A stretch of DNA of 64,000 nt, taken from Niastella vici (GTDB taxonomy: Bacteria > Bacteroidota > Bacteroidia > Chitinophagales > Chitinophagaceae). Below, in pieces: positions 7,741 through 15,955 of this stretch. Numbering within the stretch: the first letter of the stretch is position 1; every line of letters starts with the position of its first letter. The stretch spans positions 186,001 through 250,000 of the forward strand of contig NZ_LVYD01000044.1 in the NCBI RefSeq assembly GCF_002077945.1. The letters are read 5' to 3'. A program made the translations under genes and the position numbers. The notes beneath the pieces are model-generated. The model made no database searches. It was given only the letters and a program-made list of their open reading frames with translations, and had not been told where the DNA came from.

Positions 7741-9993
7741 ATGAGTTATCTTCAAACCAATGGGCATACCAATGCACTGGCCGAACCGAATTCTCCCACG
7801 CAGTCATCCGTCGCTGCATCTATTGCCGAAACTATTGCTGCCCCCTCAACCCAAAAGTCCAGAACGCCATTAAAGGAAAAGAAAGAACTGACTGAAAAAA
7901 AAGAAAGGCTATTTACCCGCGAACCGGAAGAGGTTCTGTTAACAACTTTGGCTGAAGAAGAAACGAGGATGGCTGAAGCCGCAGAAGCGGCAGAGATAAT
8001 GGTTGAAAAAGAGATTCCCTTCCGTATCGAAAAGAACAAAGTGTTTGGACGCTATACCGGTCAGTTTGGTCCATTCGAAATGATGTTGAGAATTGATATT
8101 GACGGATTTAATCCGTTGCTAAAAGTAAGCGGTGAATATTTTCTGATTTCCGGGCAAACCAAATCTTATTTTGGTTCTTTCCTGGCCGATGGTATTACCG
8201 CCTCCATTGCTAATGGAATGATCATGATCAATGGTACAGCAAAAACCTCCTGGTCAACCTCGTACACCCGGCTGAAAATTACCATTAAACAAACATCCGT
8301 TTTCCAGGCCCTTTCACCGGCTATGTTGCAATGGTACCATGCAAGCACCAATACACCGGGTGCCATGTATGTATGCAATAATACTGGCAGGGCTTTTCGC
8401 ACAGCGCAACTGGAACAGGATTGTGTCGAAGGCGTAACACCTTTTATTTCGTTCAATACAGGGGTATTGCCATCGGGAGGTCCCGACAGGGTGCTTTCTA
8501 TTAATACTGCTTACCAGGAAGCCGGCGTTGATATGATTACTGCCGGCATAACGAATACTATGCAGCTGAGTGTATCCGGTCTTGAAGCCAGGTGGAGCAA
8601 TGCCGAGCTGCATTGTGCCATGATGAATCATTTTAGTACGTACGAAGAAAAGCCGGAATGGGCCATTTGGTTGCTGCATGCCGGTGAGCATAGCTATGGT
8701 CCTGGTTTACATGGAATCATGTTCAACCAGCCCGGTTTTCAACAACAGGCTTGTGCCATATTTTACAAAAGTTTAGCCGGAACTTCCCCCGAAAAACAGC
8801 GACAGCAGTTGTATACCTGCATTCACGAATTGGGGCACTGCTTTAACCTGGCGCATACCTGGCAAAAAAGTTATGCAACACCACCCAAGCCTAATATTCC
8901 TGATTCACTTTCCTGGATGAATTATCCACAGTTATATCCGGGTGGGCCATCGGCATTCTGGAATGAGTTCTCCTTCCAGTTCGATCCGGTAGAAGTAACT
9001 CATTTACGGCACGGTTTCAGGCCAAATCTTATCAGGAGCAGAAATCCATTTACAATGGCAGCGGCTTCATCTGATATTGGTGTACTGTTTGAAGACAATG
9101 TTGAAAACAAATCGAGCCTGGTGCTGAAACTGGAAGCCAGGCGGTCGTATTTGCTGGGCGAACCGGTTTTCCTGGAAACACAGTTGAGAACCACCAGTAT
9201 GATAAATCAACAGGTAAACAGTCTCCTGCATGCAGATTTTGGTTTCATTACAATTGGTATTAAGAAACCAGGTGGTGAAATATTGGTGTATGAACCGGTT
9301 GCTGAAATGGACAGTGAACCCAGTTATTCCATTTTAAATGCTACCCAACCTGCTGTTTATCAAAGCTCCTATATTGGATTTGGCAGAAACGGATTTATTT
9401 TTGATCAGGTGGGTACCTACCAGTTGAGGGCTGTTTATTATCATCGCGATGGCTCACGCATTATTTCAGATACATTGGCTATACGCGTAAACAACCCGGT
9501 AACTGCTGACGATAATGAATTGGCCAATTTAATGTTGAATAATGATGTAGGGTATCTTTTAGCCTTTATGGGGTCTGATGCCCCTTATTTGCAAAAGGCC
9601 AATGATTCGCTTGATGTATTATTAACTGAAAAGTTCAAAGATCATCCGCTGGCGGTATATGTACAATACATAAAAGGGGTCAATGCCCAGCGAACATTCA
9701 AAACCATTACGGCAGATAAGAAAATATATATTCGCAAGCCCGATTTTGAATGGGGCCAGGCATTGCTGAAAACAGTAATTAATAAATCCAAAGCAGGTCG
9801 GGGTTTGGATAATATCGCTCTACAGCATTGCATGCACAAGCTGGCAAAATCTTACCAGCGGGCAGGAAATCATGAATTAGCTGAAGAATCTGTAAGGGAT
9901 ATTACGACGCATTTTAACAGTTTGCCGTTAAAACAGCATGTAAAAGATAATATAAACCGTCAGTCTGCTACTATTTTGTCAGCTGACAGGTGA
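7741..9993 (+). CDS. Zinc metalloprotease-like protein with HExxHxxNxxH motif
   Basis: 750 residues from the ATG at 7741; an in-frame TTG at 7717 is possible but lacks support. An acidic/charged low-complexity N-terminus (about 1-95) precedes a beta-rich region, then the protease core with HELGHCFNLAHTW at about residue 362: the two His and Glu of HExxH plus a third His six residues on, as in metzincins but with Asn where metzincins have Gly. Further on are beta-sandwich-like segments and a helical C-terminus (about 610-750). No signal peptide is visible. The substrate is unknown. Possibly a cytoplasmic or self-processing peptidase of the matrixin-like superfamily. Confidence 0.65.
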   Translation: MSYLQTNGHTNALAEPNSPTQSSVAASIAETIAAPSTQKSRTPLKEKKELTEKKERLFTREPEEVLLTTLAEEETRMAEAAEAAEIMVEKEIPFRIEKNKVFGRYTGQFGPFEMMLRIDIDGFNPLLKVSGEYFLISGQTKSYFGSFLADGITASIANGMIMINGTAKTSWSTSYTRLKITIKQTSVFQALSPAMLQWYHASTNTPGAMYVCNNTGRAFRTAQLEQDCVEGVTPFISFNTGVLPSGGPDRVLSINTAYQEAGVDMITAGITNTMQLSVSGLEARWSNAELHCAMMNHFSTYEEKPEWAIWLLHAGEHSYGPGLHGIMFNQPGFQQQACAIFYKSLAGTSPEKQRQQLYTCIHELGHCFNLAHTWQKSYATPPKPNIPDSLSWMNYPQLYPGGPSAFWNEFSFQFDPVEVTHLRHGFRPNLIRSRNPFTMAAASSDIGVLFEDNVENKSSLVLKLEARRSYLLGEPVFLETQLRTTSMINQQVNSLLHADFGFITIGIKKPGGEILVYEPVAEMDSEPSYSILNATQPAVYQSSYIGFGRNGFIFDQVGTYQLRAVYYHRDGSRIISDTLAIRVNNPVTADDNELANLMLNNDVGYLLAFMGSDAPYLQKANDSLDVLLTEKFKDHPLAVYVQYIKGVNAQRTFKTITADKKIYIRKPDFEWGQALLKTVINKSKAGRGLDNIALQHCMHKLAKSYQRAGNHELAEESVRDITTHFNSLPLKQHVKDNINRQSATILSADR

Positions 9994-10071
9994 TTGGGCA
10001 AATCGTTTTTTTTTATTCTGGCAGGGGGTGTTCTTTTCGGGCATCCCTTGCATTTATTACACTATTTCTGT

Positions 10072-10124
10072 AATCAAAAACTTTGCTTTTAATGACATGT
10101 GGCGGAAAATGAGGATTGTTTCTG
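10072..10124 (+). pseudogene. Frameshifted copy of the methyltransferase gene start
   Basis: TTTTAATGACATGTGGCGGA and surrounding bases repeat the start of the methyltransferase gene (about 6069-6116), where the same run reads TTTTAATGAACATGTGGCGG; one A is lost, so the frame is broken. Similarity covers about 45 bp, including the bases just upstream of the ATG, and stops abruptly. It sits 40 bp upstream of the hydrolase gene and looks like the remnant of a duplication. Confidence 0.5.
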
Positions 10125-10160
10125 GAAATTATTAAAGAATGAACCGGTTATAAACTTTTT

Positions 10161-10817
10161 ATGGATTTTATATATAACAACGACGTAACTATTCCTTTGG
10201 GCAACATCAAGCTGGATGGTAAACTGATTATCCCTGTGACTGCAAATGGAATAGTGATTTTTTCACATGGTAGTGGAAGTAGTCATTTAAGTCCACGCAA
10301 TATCATGGTGGCCGAGTATCTGCATAAGCAACATTTTGGTACACTTTTGTTCGACCTGCTTACCCCTTTAGAAGATCAGTATTATCAAAATCGTTTTAAT
10401 ATTGAATTGCTGACCGACCGATTAATTGGCGCTACAGAATGGCTGGAAAAACAACCATTTGTAAAAGGACACAGGTTAGGATATTTTGGCGCAAGTACCG
10501 GAGCTGCTTCAGCCTTACATGCAGCCGCTTATCTCACGCGGTTAACCGCCATTGTAAGTCGTGGTGGCAGGCCCGATCTTGCTATGAATGTATTGGAAAA
10601 AATAGAATCGCCTACATTACTGATTGTAGGAAGCCTTGATTTTGAAGTGCTCGAATTAAATCGGAAGGCATATATGCAACTTACCTGTGAAAAAAAGCTT
10701 GCAGTAATACCTGGCGCTACTCATCTGTTTGAAGAAAAGGGAAAGATGGAACAGGTATGTGAAGAGGCCGGCTTGTGGTTTAATAAATATTTACAACCTG
10801 CAGTTATCGAGGGATAG
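10161..10817 (+). CDS. Alpha/beta hydrolase of the dienelactone hydrolase type
   Basis: 218 residues. Alpha/beta hydrolase pattern: GIVIFSHGSGSSHLSPRN (oxyanion region), nucleophile elbow GYFGASTGAASALH with Ser about residue 111, Asp in VGSLDFEVLELN and His in GATHLFEEKG, so the Ser-Asp-His triad is complete. It converges on a phosphoribosyltransferase gene 22 bp away. In other bacteria these two domains occur fused in one polypeptide (as recalled for mycobacterial Rv0571c), which points to a shared but unknown role in stress metabolism. Confidence 0.85.
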   Translation: MDFIYNNDVTIPLGNIKLDGKLIIPVTANGIVIFSHGSGSSHLSPRNIMVAEYLHKQHFGTLLFDLLTPLEDQYYQNRFNIELLTDRLIGATEWLEKQPFVKGHRLGYFGASTGAASALHAAAYLTRLTAIVSRGGRPDLAMNVLEKIESPTLLIVGSLDFEVLELNRKAYMQLTCEKKLAVIPGATHLFEEKGKMEQVCEEAGLWFNKYLQPAVIEG

Positions 10818-10839
10818 TTGTCTATTCATGAGTTTAGTT

Positions 10840-11487
10840 TTAGGGTTTTACAATATTTTTTTCTTTCTCCCATCTTTCCATAAATGCCAGCGCCTGTTGA
10901 TCGGTAAGATTACAAAATGATTCGTAAGCCTGCGATACTGCGTGAAAAAAAGCAGGTGTTTCAAGGATAACTACTTCGTCTGCCTCTTTCAACAATTCTT
11001 TTTCTATTCTTTCGGATGCAACCGGTGCTGCCACTACAATTTTTCCGGCTTCCTTTTTTTGGCACATTTTTATGGCAGCAATAATAGTAGCGCCGGTAGC
11101 AATGCCATCATCAACAATAATTACTGTTTTATTTTTTATTTCCGGCAGCGGTTGGCCTTTGCGGAAAATTTGTTTTCTTCGCTCGATTTCCTTTTGTTGT
11201 TGCTCCTCCACTGTATCGATCGCTTCCTGCGACAATTCTATTTCGGCAAAAGGATTATAGTAAACAGTTCCATCTTCAGCCATTGCTCCAAATGCATATT
11301 CCGGATCACGCGGATGTCCCAGTTTTCGCACAATTAAAAGGGAAAATTCGGCGTTGAGGAAGTGGGCAGCATAATAAGCGGTTTCAGCGCCTCCCCGTGG
11401 AATACCTAATACAATTACCTTTTCTCCCTTGTATTTTTCAAGTGCATTAGCTAACAGCAAAGCAGCTTCTTTTCGGTCGGCAAACAT
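10840..11487 (-). CDS. Phosphoribosyltransferase family protein
   Basis: 215 residues of the type I phosphoribosyltransferase fold. The PRPP loop is VIIVDDGIATGATIIAAI (residues about 118-135), and the N-terminus has VIVLGIPRGGAETAYYAAHFL, typical of the predicted phosphoribosyltransferases linked to dienelactone hydrolases. Residues LIVRKLGHPRDPEYAFGAMAEDG are also family-typical. Substrate unknown. Expressed from an Fnr-type promoter with an exact -7 box (11576-11618). It faces the hydrolase gene at 10161. Confidence 0.87.
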   Translation of the reverse strand: MFADRKEAALLLANALEKYKGEKVIVLGIPRGGAETAYYAAHFLNAEFSLLIVRKLGHPRDPEYAFGAMAEDGTVYYNPFAEIELSQEAIDTVEEQQQKEIERRKQIFRKGQPLPEIKNKTVIIVDDGIATGATIIAAIKMCQKKEAGKIVVAAPVASERIEKELLKEADEVVILETPAFFHAVSQAYESFCNLTDQQALAFMERWEKEKNIVKP

Positions 11488-11575
11488 GATACAATGGTTT
11501 AATGTGTTTAAGTGTCAATAGATTGAATATTTATAACCTGATTTTAAAAATGTATACATAACCCCGCATACTAAT

Positions 11576-11618
11576 CAAATTTAATATTCAGGATATAGAA
11601 GATAAATGATGGCCGTCA
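11576..11618 (-). promoter_or_regulatory. Fnr-type promoter of the phosphoribosyltransferase gene
   Basis: Palindrome TGATGGCCGTCA (11607-11618) and an exact minus-strand -7 box TAAATTTG (11583-11576). Centres are 33 bp apart, identical to the BON promoter. Confidence 0.65.
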
Positions 11619-11754
11619 GAACAGGTAATGATAATAATTGCAGAATTTTTCATCTACATTAAATATCCGTAAGCCTGAATAACATGAACCTGATTTGGCC
11701 AATTGTCATAATTGATTTAATTGTTAAGAAAGTGATATTAAACAGGCAGGGCAT

Positions 11755-11797
11755 TGATGATCATCATTGAATTACATCAGAGGTAATAATATTTTAG
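11755..11797 (+). promoter_or_regulatory. Fnr-type promoter of the glucokinase gene
   Basis: Palindrome TGATGATCATCA (11755-11766), a perfect 12-bp palindrome, and -7 box TATTTTAG (11790-11797, one mismatch). Centres are 33 bp apart. The predicted start leaves a leader of about 15 nt before the ATG at 11816. Confidence 0.55.
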
Positions 11798-11815
11798 ATA
11801 TATTATTGTTGTTAT

Positions 11816-12835
11816 ATGCTTATTCCTGTAGCTTTTCCCCGGTTTACTCCCCGGCCTGCCCAATTTGCCATACTAGCTGGGGACGTTGGTGCAACAAAAA
11901 CCAATCTGGCTGTTTATTATTGCAGCGGTGAAGATCTGTTCGCGTCTAAAAAGGCACATTACAAAACAAAAGATTATCCTGATCTAAAAAAAATGATTAC
12001 CTATTTTTTAAATTCGGAGAAAATGCCTGACATAATTTCATTAGGCGTAGCCGGACCTGTTCGTGACGGGAATGTTAGCATTACCAATATTCCTTTGGAT
12101 GTGAATGGTTCGGAAATATCGGATCATTTCAACCATGTTCCGGTTGTGTTGATTAATGATCTTGAAGCTACAGCCTATGGGCTGTCTGTCCTGAATCCAA
12201 AAGATATTTCGGTAATAAATGAAGGCAAAAAAGATACTGCAGGAAACATTGCGATTATAGCACCGGGCACCGGTCTAGGTGAGGCCGGCTTATATTGGGA
12301 TAGGAACACATGGCATCCGTTTGCAACAGAAGGTGGCCATTGTGATTTTTCTCCACGTACTGAAATGGATACAGAAATCTACAATTATTTGCATAAAAAG
12401 TTTGGCCATGTAAGCTGGGAGCGGTTGATCAGCGGCCCCGGAATTTGTAACATATATGATTTCCTGGTTAAAGTAAAGGAAAGAGAAGTACCTCCCTGGC
12501 TAACGGAAAAAATGCTAATTCATGACCATGCAATAGTGATTTCTGAAAATGCAGACAGTTGTTCAATATGCAAAGAGGCTATCGATCTGTTTATAAGATA
12601 CCTGGCTGAAGAATCGGCCAATCTTGTGCTAAAACTAAAAGCTACCGGCGGTTTATTCATTGGTGGTGGCATTTTACCTAAAATCCTGCACCTGGTGCAA
12701 AAGGATATATTTCTGAAATATTTTTGTGACAGTGGACGACTTAAAACTTTATTGCAGGATGTTGCTGTAAAAGTAATTTTAAACGAAGAAACTGCTTTGC
12801 TGGGAGCTGCCTGGTATGGAGCTTATTCGAAATAA
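11816..12835 (+). CDS. glk: Glucokinase (Glk family)
   Basis: Phosphorylates glucose with ATP to feed glycolysis. 339 residues, usual family length about 320-340. The phosphate-binding strand is LAGDVGATKTNLAVYY near residue 22; LINDLEATAYGL carries the catalytic Asp of the ND motif; APGTGLGEAGLYW is the phosphate 2 loop; FATEGGHCDFSP and ERLISGPGICNIYDF are Glk-family signatures (not ROK). Cytoplasmic. It has a predicted Fnr-type promoter, so glucose entry into glycolysis may be increased under the same signal as PfkB and the stress proteins. Confidence 0.92.
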   Translation: MLIPVAFPRFTPRPAQFAILAGDVGATKTNLAVYYCSGEDLFASKKAHYKTKDYPDLKKMITYFLNSEKMPDIISLGVAGPVRDGNVSITNIPLDVNGSEISDHFNHVPVVLINDLEATAYGLSVLNPKDISVINEGKKDTAGNIAIIAPGTGLGEAGLYWDRNTWHPFATEGGHCDFSPRTEMDTEIYNYLHKKFGHVSWERLISGPGICNIYDFLVKVKEREVPPWLTEKMLIHDHAIVISENADSCSICKEAIDLFIRYLAEESANLVLKLKATGGLFIGGGILPKILHLVQKDIFLKYFCDSGRLKTLLQDVAVKVILNEETALLGAAWYGAYSK

Positions 12836-12858
12836 AACAGAGTTGTAGGATTTATGCC

Positions 12859-12954
12859 TCAAACTTCAACATAGCCATTTTCATATTGCTGAACAACAAC
12901 ATTAGAGATACGCCTACTTTGCACCAGCTGTGCTGAATCATTGGGGTTGCTCAT
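12859..12954 (-). CDS. Small 31-residue protein coupled to the ZIP transporter gene
   Basis: Reads MSNPNDSAQLVQSRRISNVV then VQQYENGYVEV. Its ATG overlaps the ZIP stop codon as ATGA, a classic translational coupling arrangement. No signal peptide or transmembrane segment; mixed polar composition with a beta-like C-terminus. Could be a genuine small protein or the residue of a longer gene. Not recognised. Confidence 0.45.
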   Translation of the reverse strand: MSNPNDSAQLVQSRRISNVVVQQYENGYVEV

Positions 12955-13670
12955 AATGCCCCTAATTTAAGAACAGCATATATTACTGCAGCTCCAAATA
13001 TTGTCATACCGGTAGTCCACATTGAGGGATATTTATGCTGGCTTTCAGGCAATAGATCACTGGCGCCGATATAAAAAAAGAAGCCGCTGAAAATCGATAA
13101 TACTACTGCAAACATGGCGTCTGAGAGTGTGAAAAAAAATGTTGAGGTGATTCCGAGCACAGGGGCAATGGAGTCAGCAAGCAGCCATTTAAATGCATGC
13201 CTGCGCCTGTTCAGGTTGTCATTTTTCAATACAACGCTTACTGTATTCAGTCCATCGGAAAAATCGTGCACAATAACTGCCATTGCAACAGCTATTCCAA
13301 CCGAATTGGAAGTTTGAAATGCAATTCCGATAGCAATGCCATCAAAAAAACTGTGCACAGATAAACTACCTGCACCCAGGTTTCCGCGATTATTTGTTTG
13401 TATTCCTTTATAATGGAAATGCAGCAATGTCAATCTGTCCATGATCATATAGAAAAAAAAGCCAAGCGCTGCCAAAGCTGTAATGAAACCGGGTGTATAA
13501 TACCTGTTTCCAAGCGATAATGATTCAGGTAATAGATCAAAAAAACTCACTCCTATAACAGCTCCTGCGCTGAATCCGGAAATGAGCCCGGGTTTATCTT
13601 TATGCCGAAAGGCAAACAGGCCGCCGGCCAGCGTTGAAAAGAAAGTTAAAATGGTGAATAATAAAATCAT
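12951..13670 (-). CDS. ZIP family divalent metal transporter
   Basis: 239 residues with about eight transmembrane helices. The ZIP metal-binding helix 4 reads HSFFDGIAIGIAF and helix 5 VIVHDFSDGLNTV, giving His, Asp and His/Asp ligands in the membrane. Imports Zn, Fe or Mn in general; the metal is not determined. Inner membrane. The upstream 95 bp contain TGAC-AGGCG-GTCA, a palindrome close to the Fnr-type boxes but with a spacer one base longer. Confidence 0.87.
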   Translation of the reverse strand: MILLFTILTFFSTLAGGLFAFRHKDKPGLISGFSAGAVIGVSFFDLLPESLSLGNRYYTPGFITALAALGFFFYMIMDRLTLLHFHYKGIQTNNRGNLGAGSLSVHSFFDGIAIGIAFQTSNSVGIAVAMAVIVHDFSDGLNTVSVVLKNDNLNRRRHAFKWLLADSIAPVLGITSTFFFTLSDAMFAVVLSIFSGFFFYIGASDLLPESQHKYPSMWTTGMTIFGAAVIYAVLKLGAL

Positions 13671-13765
13671 TGCCTATTTATTGCTAAAGCCGCTTTTCAA
13701 TGACAGGCGGTCACAGTGATAAACACCTTTTGGAAAGACTATAACAAACCGGCTCAATATAATCG

Positions 13766-14917
13766 CTATTCTCCAATGAAAGAATCCGTTCTTGAATGAA
13801 TTACATCCTGCTTGTTGCGTAATGATCCGCCGGGTTTTCCGGTAAGCACAGCTTTAATTTCTGCAATGATGCTGAGTGCGATCTCTTCTGCTGTTTCGGC
13901 ACCAATTTCCAAACCTACCGGTCCATAAATCGTATTCAATTGCTCCCCGCTTAACTGTATTCCTTCATTATGCAAATCGTCCAGCATACGATCAAGCTTT
14001 TTCTTTGGTCCCAGGATACCAATGTACTTCACTTTCCGCTGTAACAATGCTTTCAGCATGGCAAGATCGTAATTATAATTGTGCGTCATCATTACAAAAA
14101 CAGTTTGTTCATCAATAGGTATTTGGTCCAAAACCTTTTCCGGTTTGCTTACTAACACCTGGCAGGCACTGGCAAAACGTTCAGGCCTGGCATGCGTACT
14201 TCGGCCATCAACCACCCTTACTTCCCATCCTATGGTGTCGGCGATTTGCATCATGGGTATGGCATCATTTCCTGCTCCTACCACCACCAGTGAAACCGCA
14301 GGCTGCAAAAACTCAATGAACGCAGTAACCGAAAATTTCTTATCAACATAATTTTTAAAAGAAGAAGCCTGCTGTTGCATAGCCCCATGAACATCTTCCA
14401 TAATGGCGTCGTGCAAGTGGGGATATGGAATTGTTCCTGAGATATTTCCATTTTCTTCCAGGAGCAGGCAGGTACCGGGTTGTTCGTTTTTTTTATCTTC
14501 CATTGAGAATAATGTTACCATTACCGCATTTTGCCGGAGCGCAATCACTTTGCGTAAAAGCTGGATGGGATTGTTGTGATTATTTGGATCGATAGGTTCA
14601 AACAACACCTGGATAATACCAGCGCATCCAAGTTGAATACCAATAGTAGCATCGTCTTCGTCGCTGGTATCGTAAGTTACCAGTTTCGATTGCTGTTGAG
14701 CCAAAACCAACATGGCCTTGTGCAAAGCATCTCCTTCCAGGCAGCCTCCACTGATAGCACCGGTCAGCTCTCCGTCATCAGTTACCAACATGCGTGCACC
14801 AGGACGACGATAAGAGGACCCATTCAAATGCACTACTGCTGCTAATGCTGTTTTTTTGCCGGTGTGAACGGCGGAATCATAAGCCTTTATTATTTCACGA
14901 AGTTCTTTCATATACAA
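13766..14917 (-). CDS. XdhC/CoxI family protein, last gene of the CO dehydrogenase operon
   Basis: 383 residues: an XdhC_CoxI domain (about 8-75, with GSSYRRPGARMLV and GAISGGCLEGDA) and a Rossmann XdhC_C domain (about 210-350, VVVGAGNDAIPM, VFVMMTHNYNYD, YIGILGPKKK). XdhC proteins bind and deliver molybdenum cofactor, often sulfurated, to molybdenum hydroxylases. It lies 39 bp after the XdhC-YHS gene and closes the operon, like coxI of Oligotropha in content though not in exact order. Cytoplasmic. Confidence 0.85.
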   Translation of the reverse strand: MYMKELREIIKAYDSAVHTGKKTALAAVVHLNGSSYRRPGARMLVTDDGELTGAISGGCLEGDALHKAMLVLAQQQSKLVTYDTSDEDDATIGIQLGCAGIIQVLFEPIDPNNHNNPIQLLRKVIALRQNAVMVTLFSMEDKKNEQPGTCLLLEENGNISGTIPYPHLHDAIMEDVHGAMQQQASSFKNYVDKKFSVTAFIEFLQPAVSLVVVGAGNDAIPMMQIADTIGWEVRVVDGRSTHARPERFASACQVLVSKPEKVLDQIPIDEQTVFVMMTHNYNYDLAMLKALLQRKVKYIGILGPKKKLDRMLDDLHNEGIQLSGEQLNTIYGPVGLEIGAETAEEIALSIIAEIKAVLTGKPGGSLRNKQDVIHSRTDSFIGE

Positions 14918-14956
14918 TTCTCCTTCTCTTTTGTGAAGGGTAGTTTTTAATTATTA

Positions 14957-15955
14957 TTAAGTAGTATTTTTTTCTTTTTTCATATATTTTTCAGGGTCAG
15001 CTTCAAACTTCACCTTGCATCCATCGCAGCAGAAATACACTTTTCCTCCTTTGTAGTCAATGATATGCATAGGATTATTTATGTCTACCGGAATTCCACA
15101 AACCGGGTTGATATAATATTGGGGCGAGGTTCCTGTTTCAGCTTTCGATTCATCAAACCGCTCAAACGAACCCAGGTGAGGTGTACTATGCTGCACCTGT
15201 ATCATTTCCGCCAGTATACTGATTGCCACTTCTTCAGGACTTTTGGCGCTAATATCAATACCAGCCGGAGATTTGATGGTCGCAATAGTATTCTTATCTA
15301 TTCCTGCATCAGCAAGATAATTTGCAAGAAAAGCCATTTTTTTTCTGCTGGCGACAAACCCCACATAAGTGTTTGCTTTTTTTAATGCTTCTTCCAATGC
15401 CTTTTCGTCCTGTTCACCTTGTGTAGCCACTACGATGAAAGAACCCGGTGTTGTTTTCACGTTCGCCAGGCTGATTTGTGTAATTAATTCATCCACTTTT
15501 TCATAAGTTTGAAGATTTGCACCCTCTGCCACACCTGTTATGCGATAACCGGCAGCATGTGCCAGTTTCACCAGTGACTTTGCAATGGCAGATTTTCCCA
15601 ACACTACCAGGTGTGGTTGCGGCATCACCGGTTCAATAAATATTTCTACCGTTCCTTCGCTCTGACAAGTCATTTCATATTCCTTAACGCCATCCTGTTT
15701 CAATGGCAGAATTGATCTTCCGATTTTTACGGTCCTCGGCTTGCCACTTTTCATAGCATCTTCAGCTTCTTTGATAACGATCCCTTGCACACAACCGCCA
15801 CCCACCCAGCCAAGCATTTCACCAAATTTGTTTATCACAGCTTTATCGCCTGCTTTGCCGCTGCTGGGCGCTTCACGCCTTACAACAATGGCCATAGCAA
15901 ACGGCTCATTCTTCTTTTTCAGCTCAAGTGCATATTCTAAAAAATTGTCAGGCAT
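14957..15955 (-). CDS. coxF: CoxF-like XdhC protein with C-terminal YHS metal-binding domain
   Basis: 332 residues from the ATG at 15955, which overlaps the coxE stop as ATGCCTGA; a longer frame reaches 16015 but overlaps coxE more. XdhC_CoxI domain (EAPSSGKAGDKAV, GGGCVQGIVIKEA), a long linker, XdhC_C Rossmann domain (LVVLGKSAIAKSLV, YVGFVASRKKMAFL), then a YHS domain (about 285-330) with NPVCGIPV and YFCCDGCKVKFEADPEKY. In Oligotropha, CoxF works with CoxE on maturation of the Mo-S-Cu site (recalled). The added cysteine-rich YHS domain could hold the copper. The fusion is unusual. Confidence 0.82.
   Translation of the reverse strand: MPDNFLEYALELKKKNEPFAMAIVVRREAPSSGKAGDKAVINKFGEMLGWVGGGCVQGIVIKEAEDAMKSGKPRTVKIGRSILPLKQDGVKEYEMTCQSEGTVEIFIEPVMPQPHLVVLGKSAIAKSLVKLAHAAGYRITGVAEGANLQTYEKVDELITQISLANVKTTPGSFIVVATQGEQDEKALEEALKKANTYVGFVASRKKMAFLANYLADAGIDKNTIATIKSPAGIDISAKSPEEVAISILAEMIQVQHSTPHLGSFERFDESKAETGTSPQYYINPVCGIPVDINNPMHIIDYKGGKVYFCCDGCKVKFEADPEKYMKKEKNTT

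Larger units (their letters stand above)
11488..11815. other. 328-bp divergent control region
   Basis: Separates the phosphoribosyltransferase gene (minus) and glucokinase gene (plus). It holds one Fnr-type promoter for each direction and no reading frame worth calling. A GGCCAATTGTCAT run at 11697-11709 resembles a half-site and recurs in similar form upstream of the SDR gene (28472-28489). Confidence 0.55.

Noticed and set aside
13690-13711. TGAC-AGGCG-GTCA palindrome upstream of the ZIP gene as an Fnr-type box
   Set aside because: The spacer makes it TGA-N7-TCA, one base longer than all others, and no -7 box is found at the expected distance. Kept only as a note in the ZIP entry.
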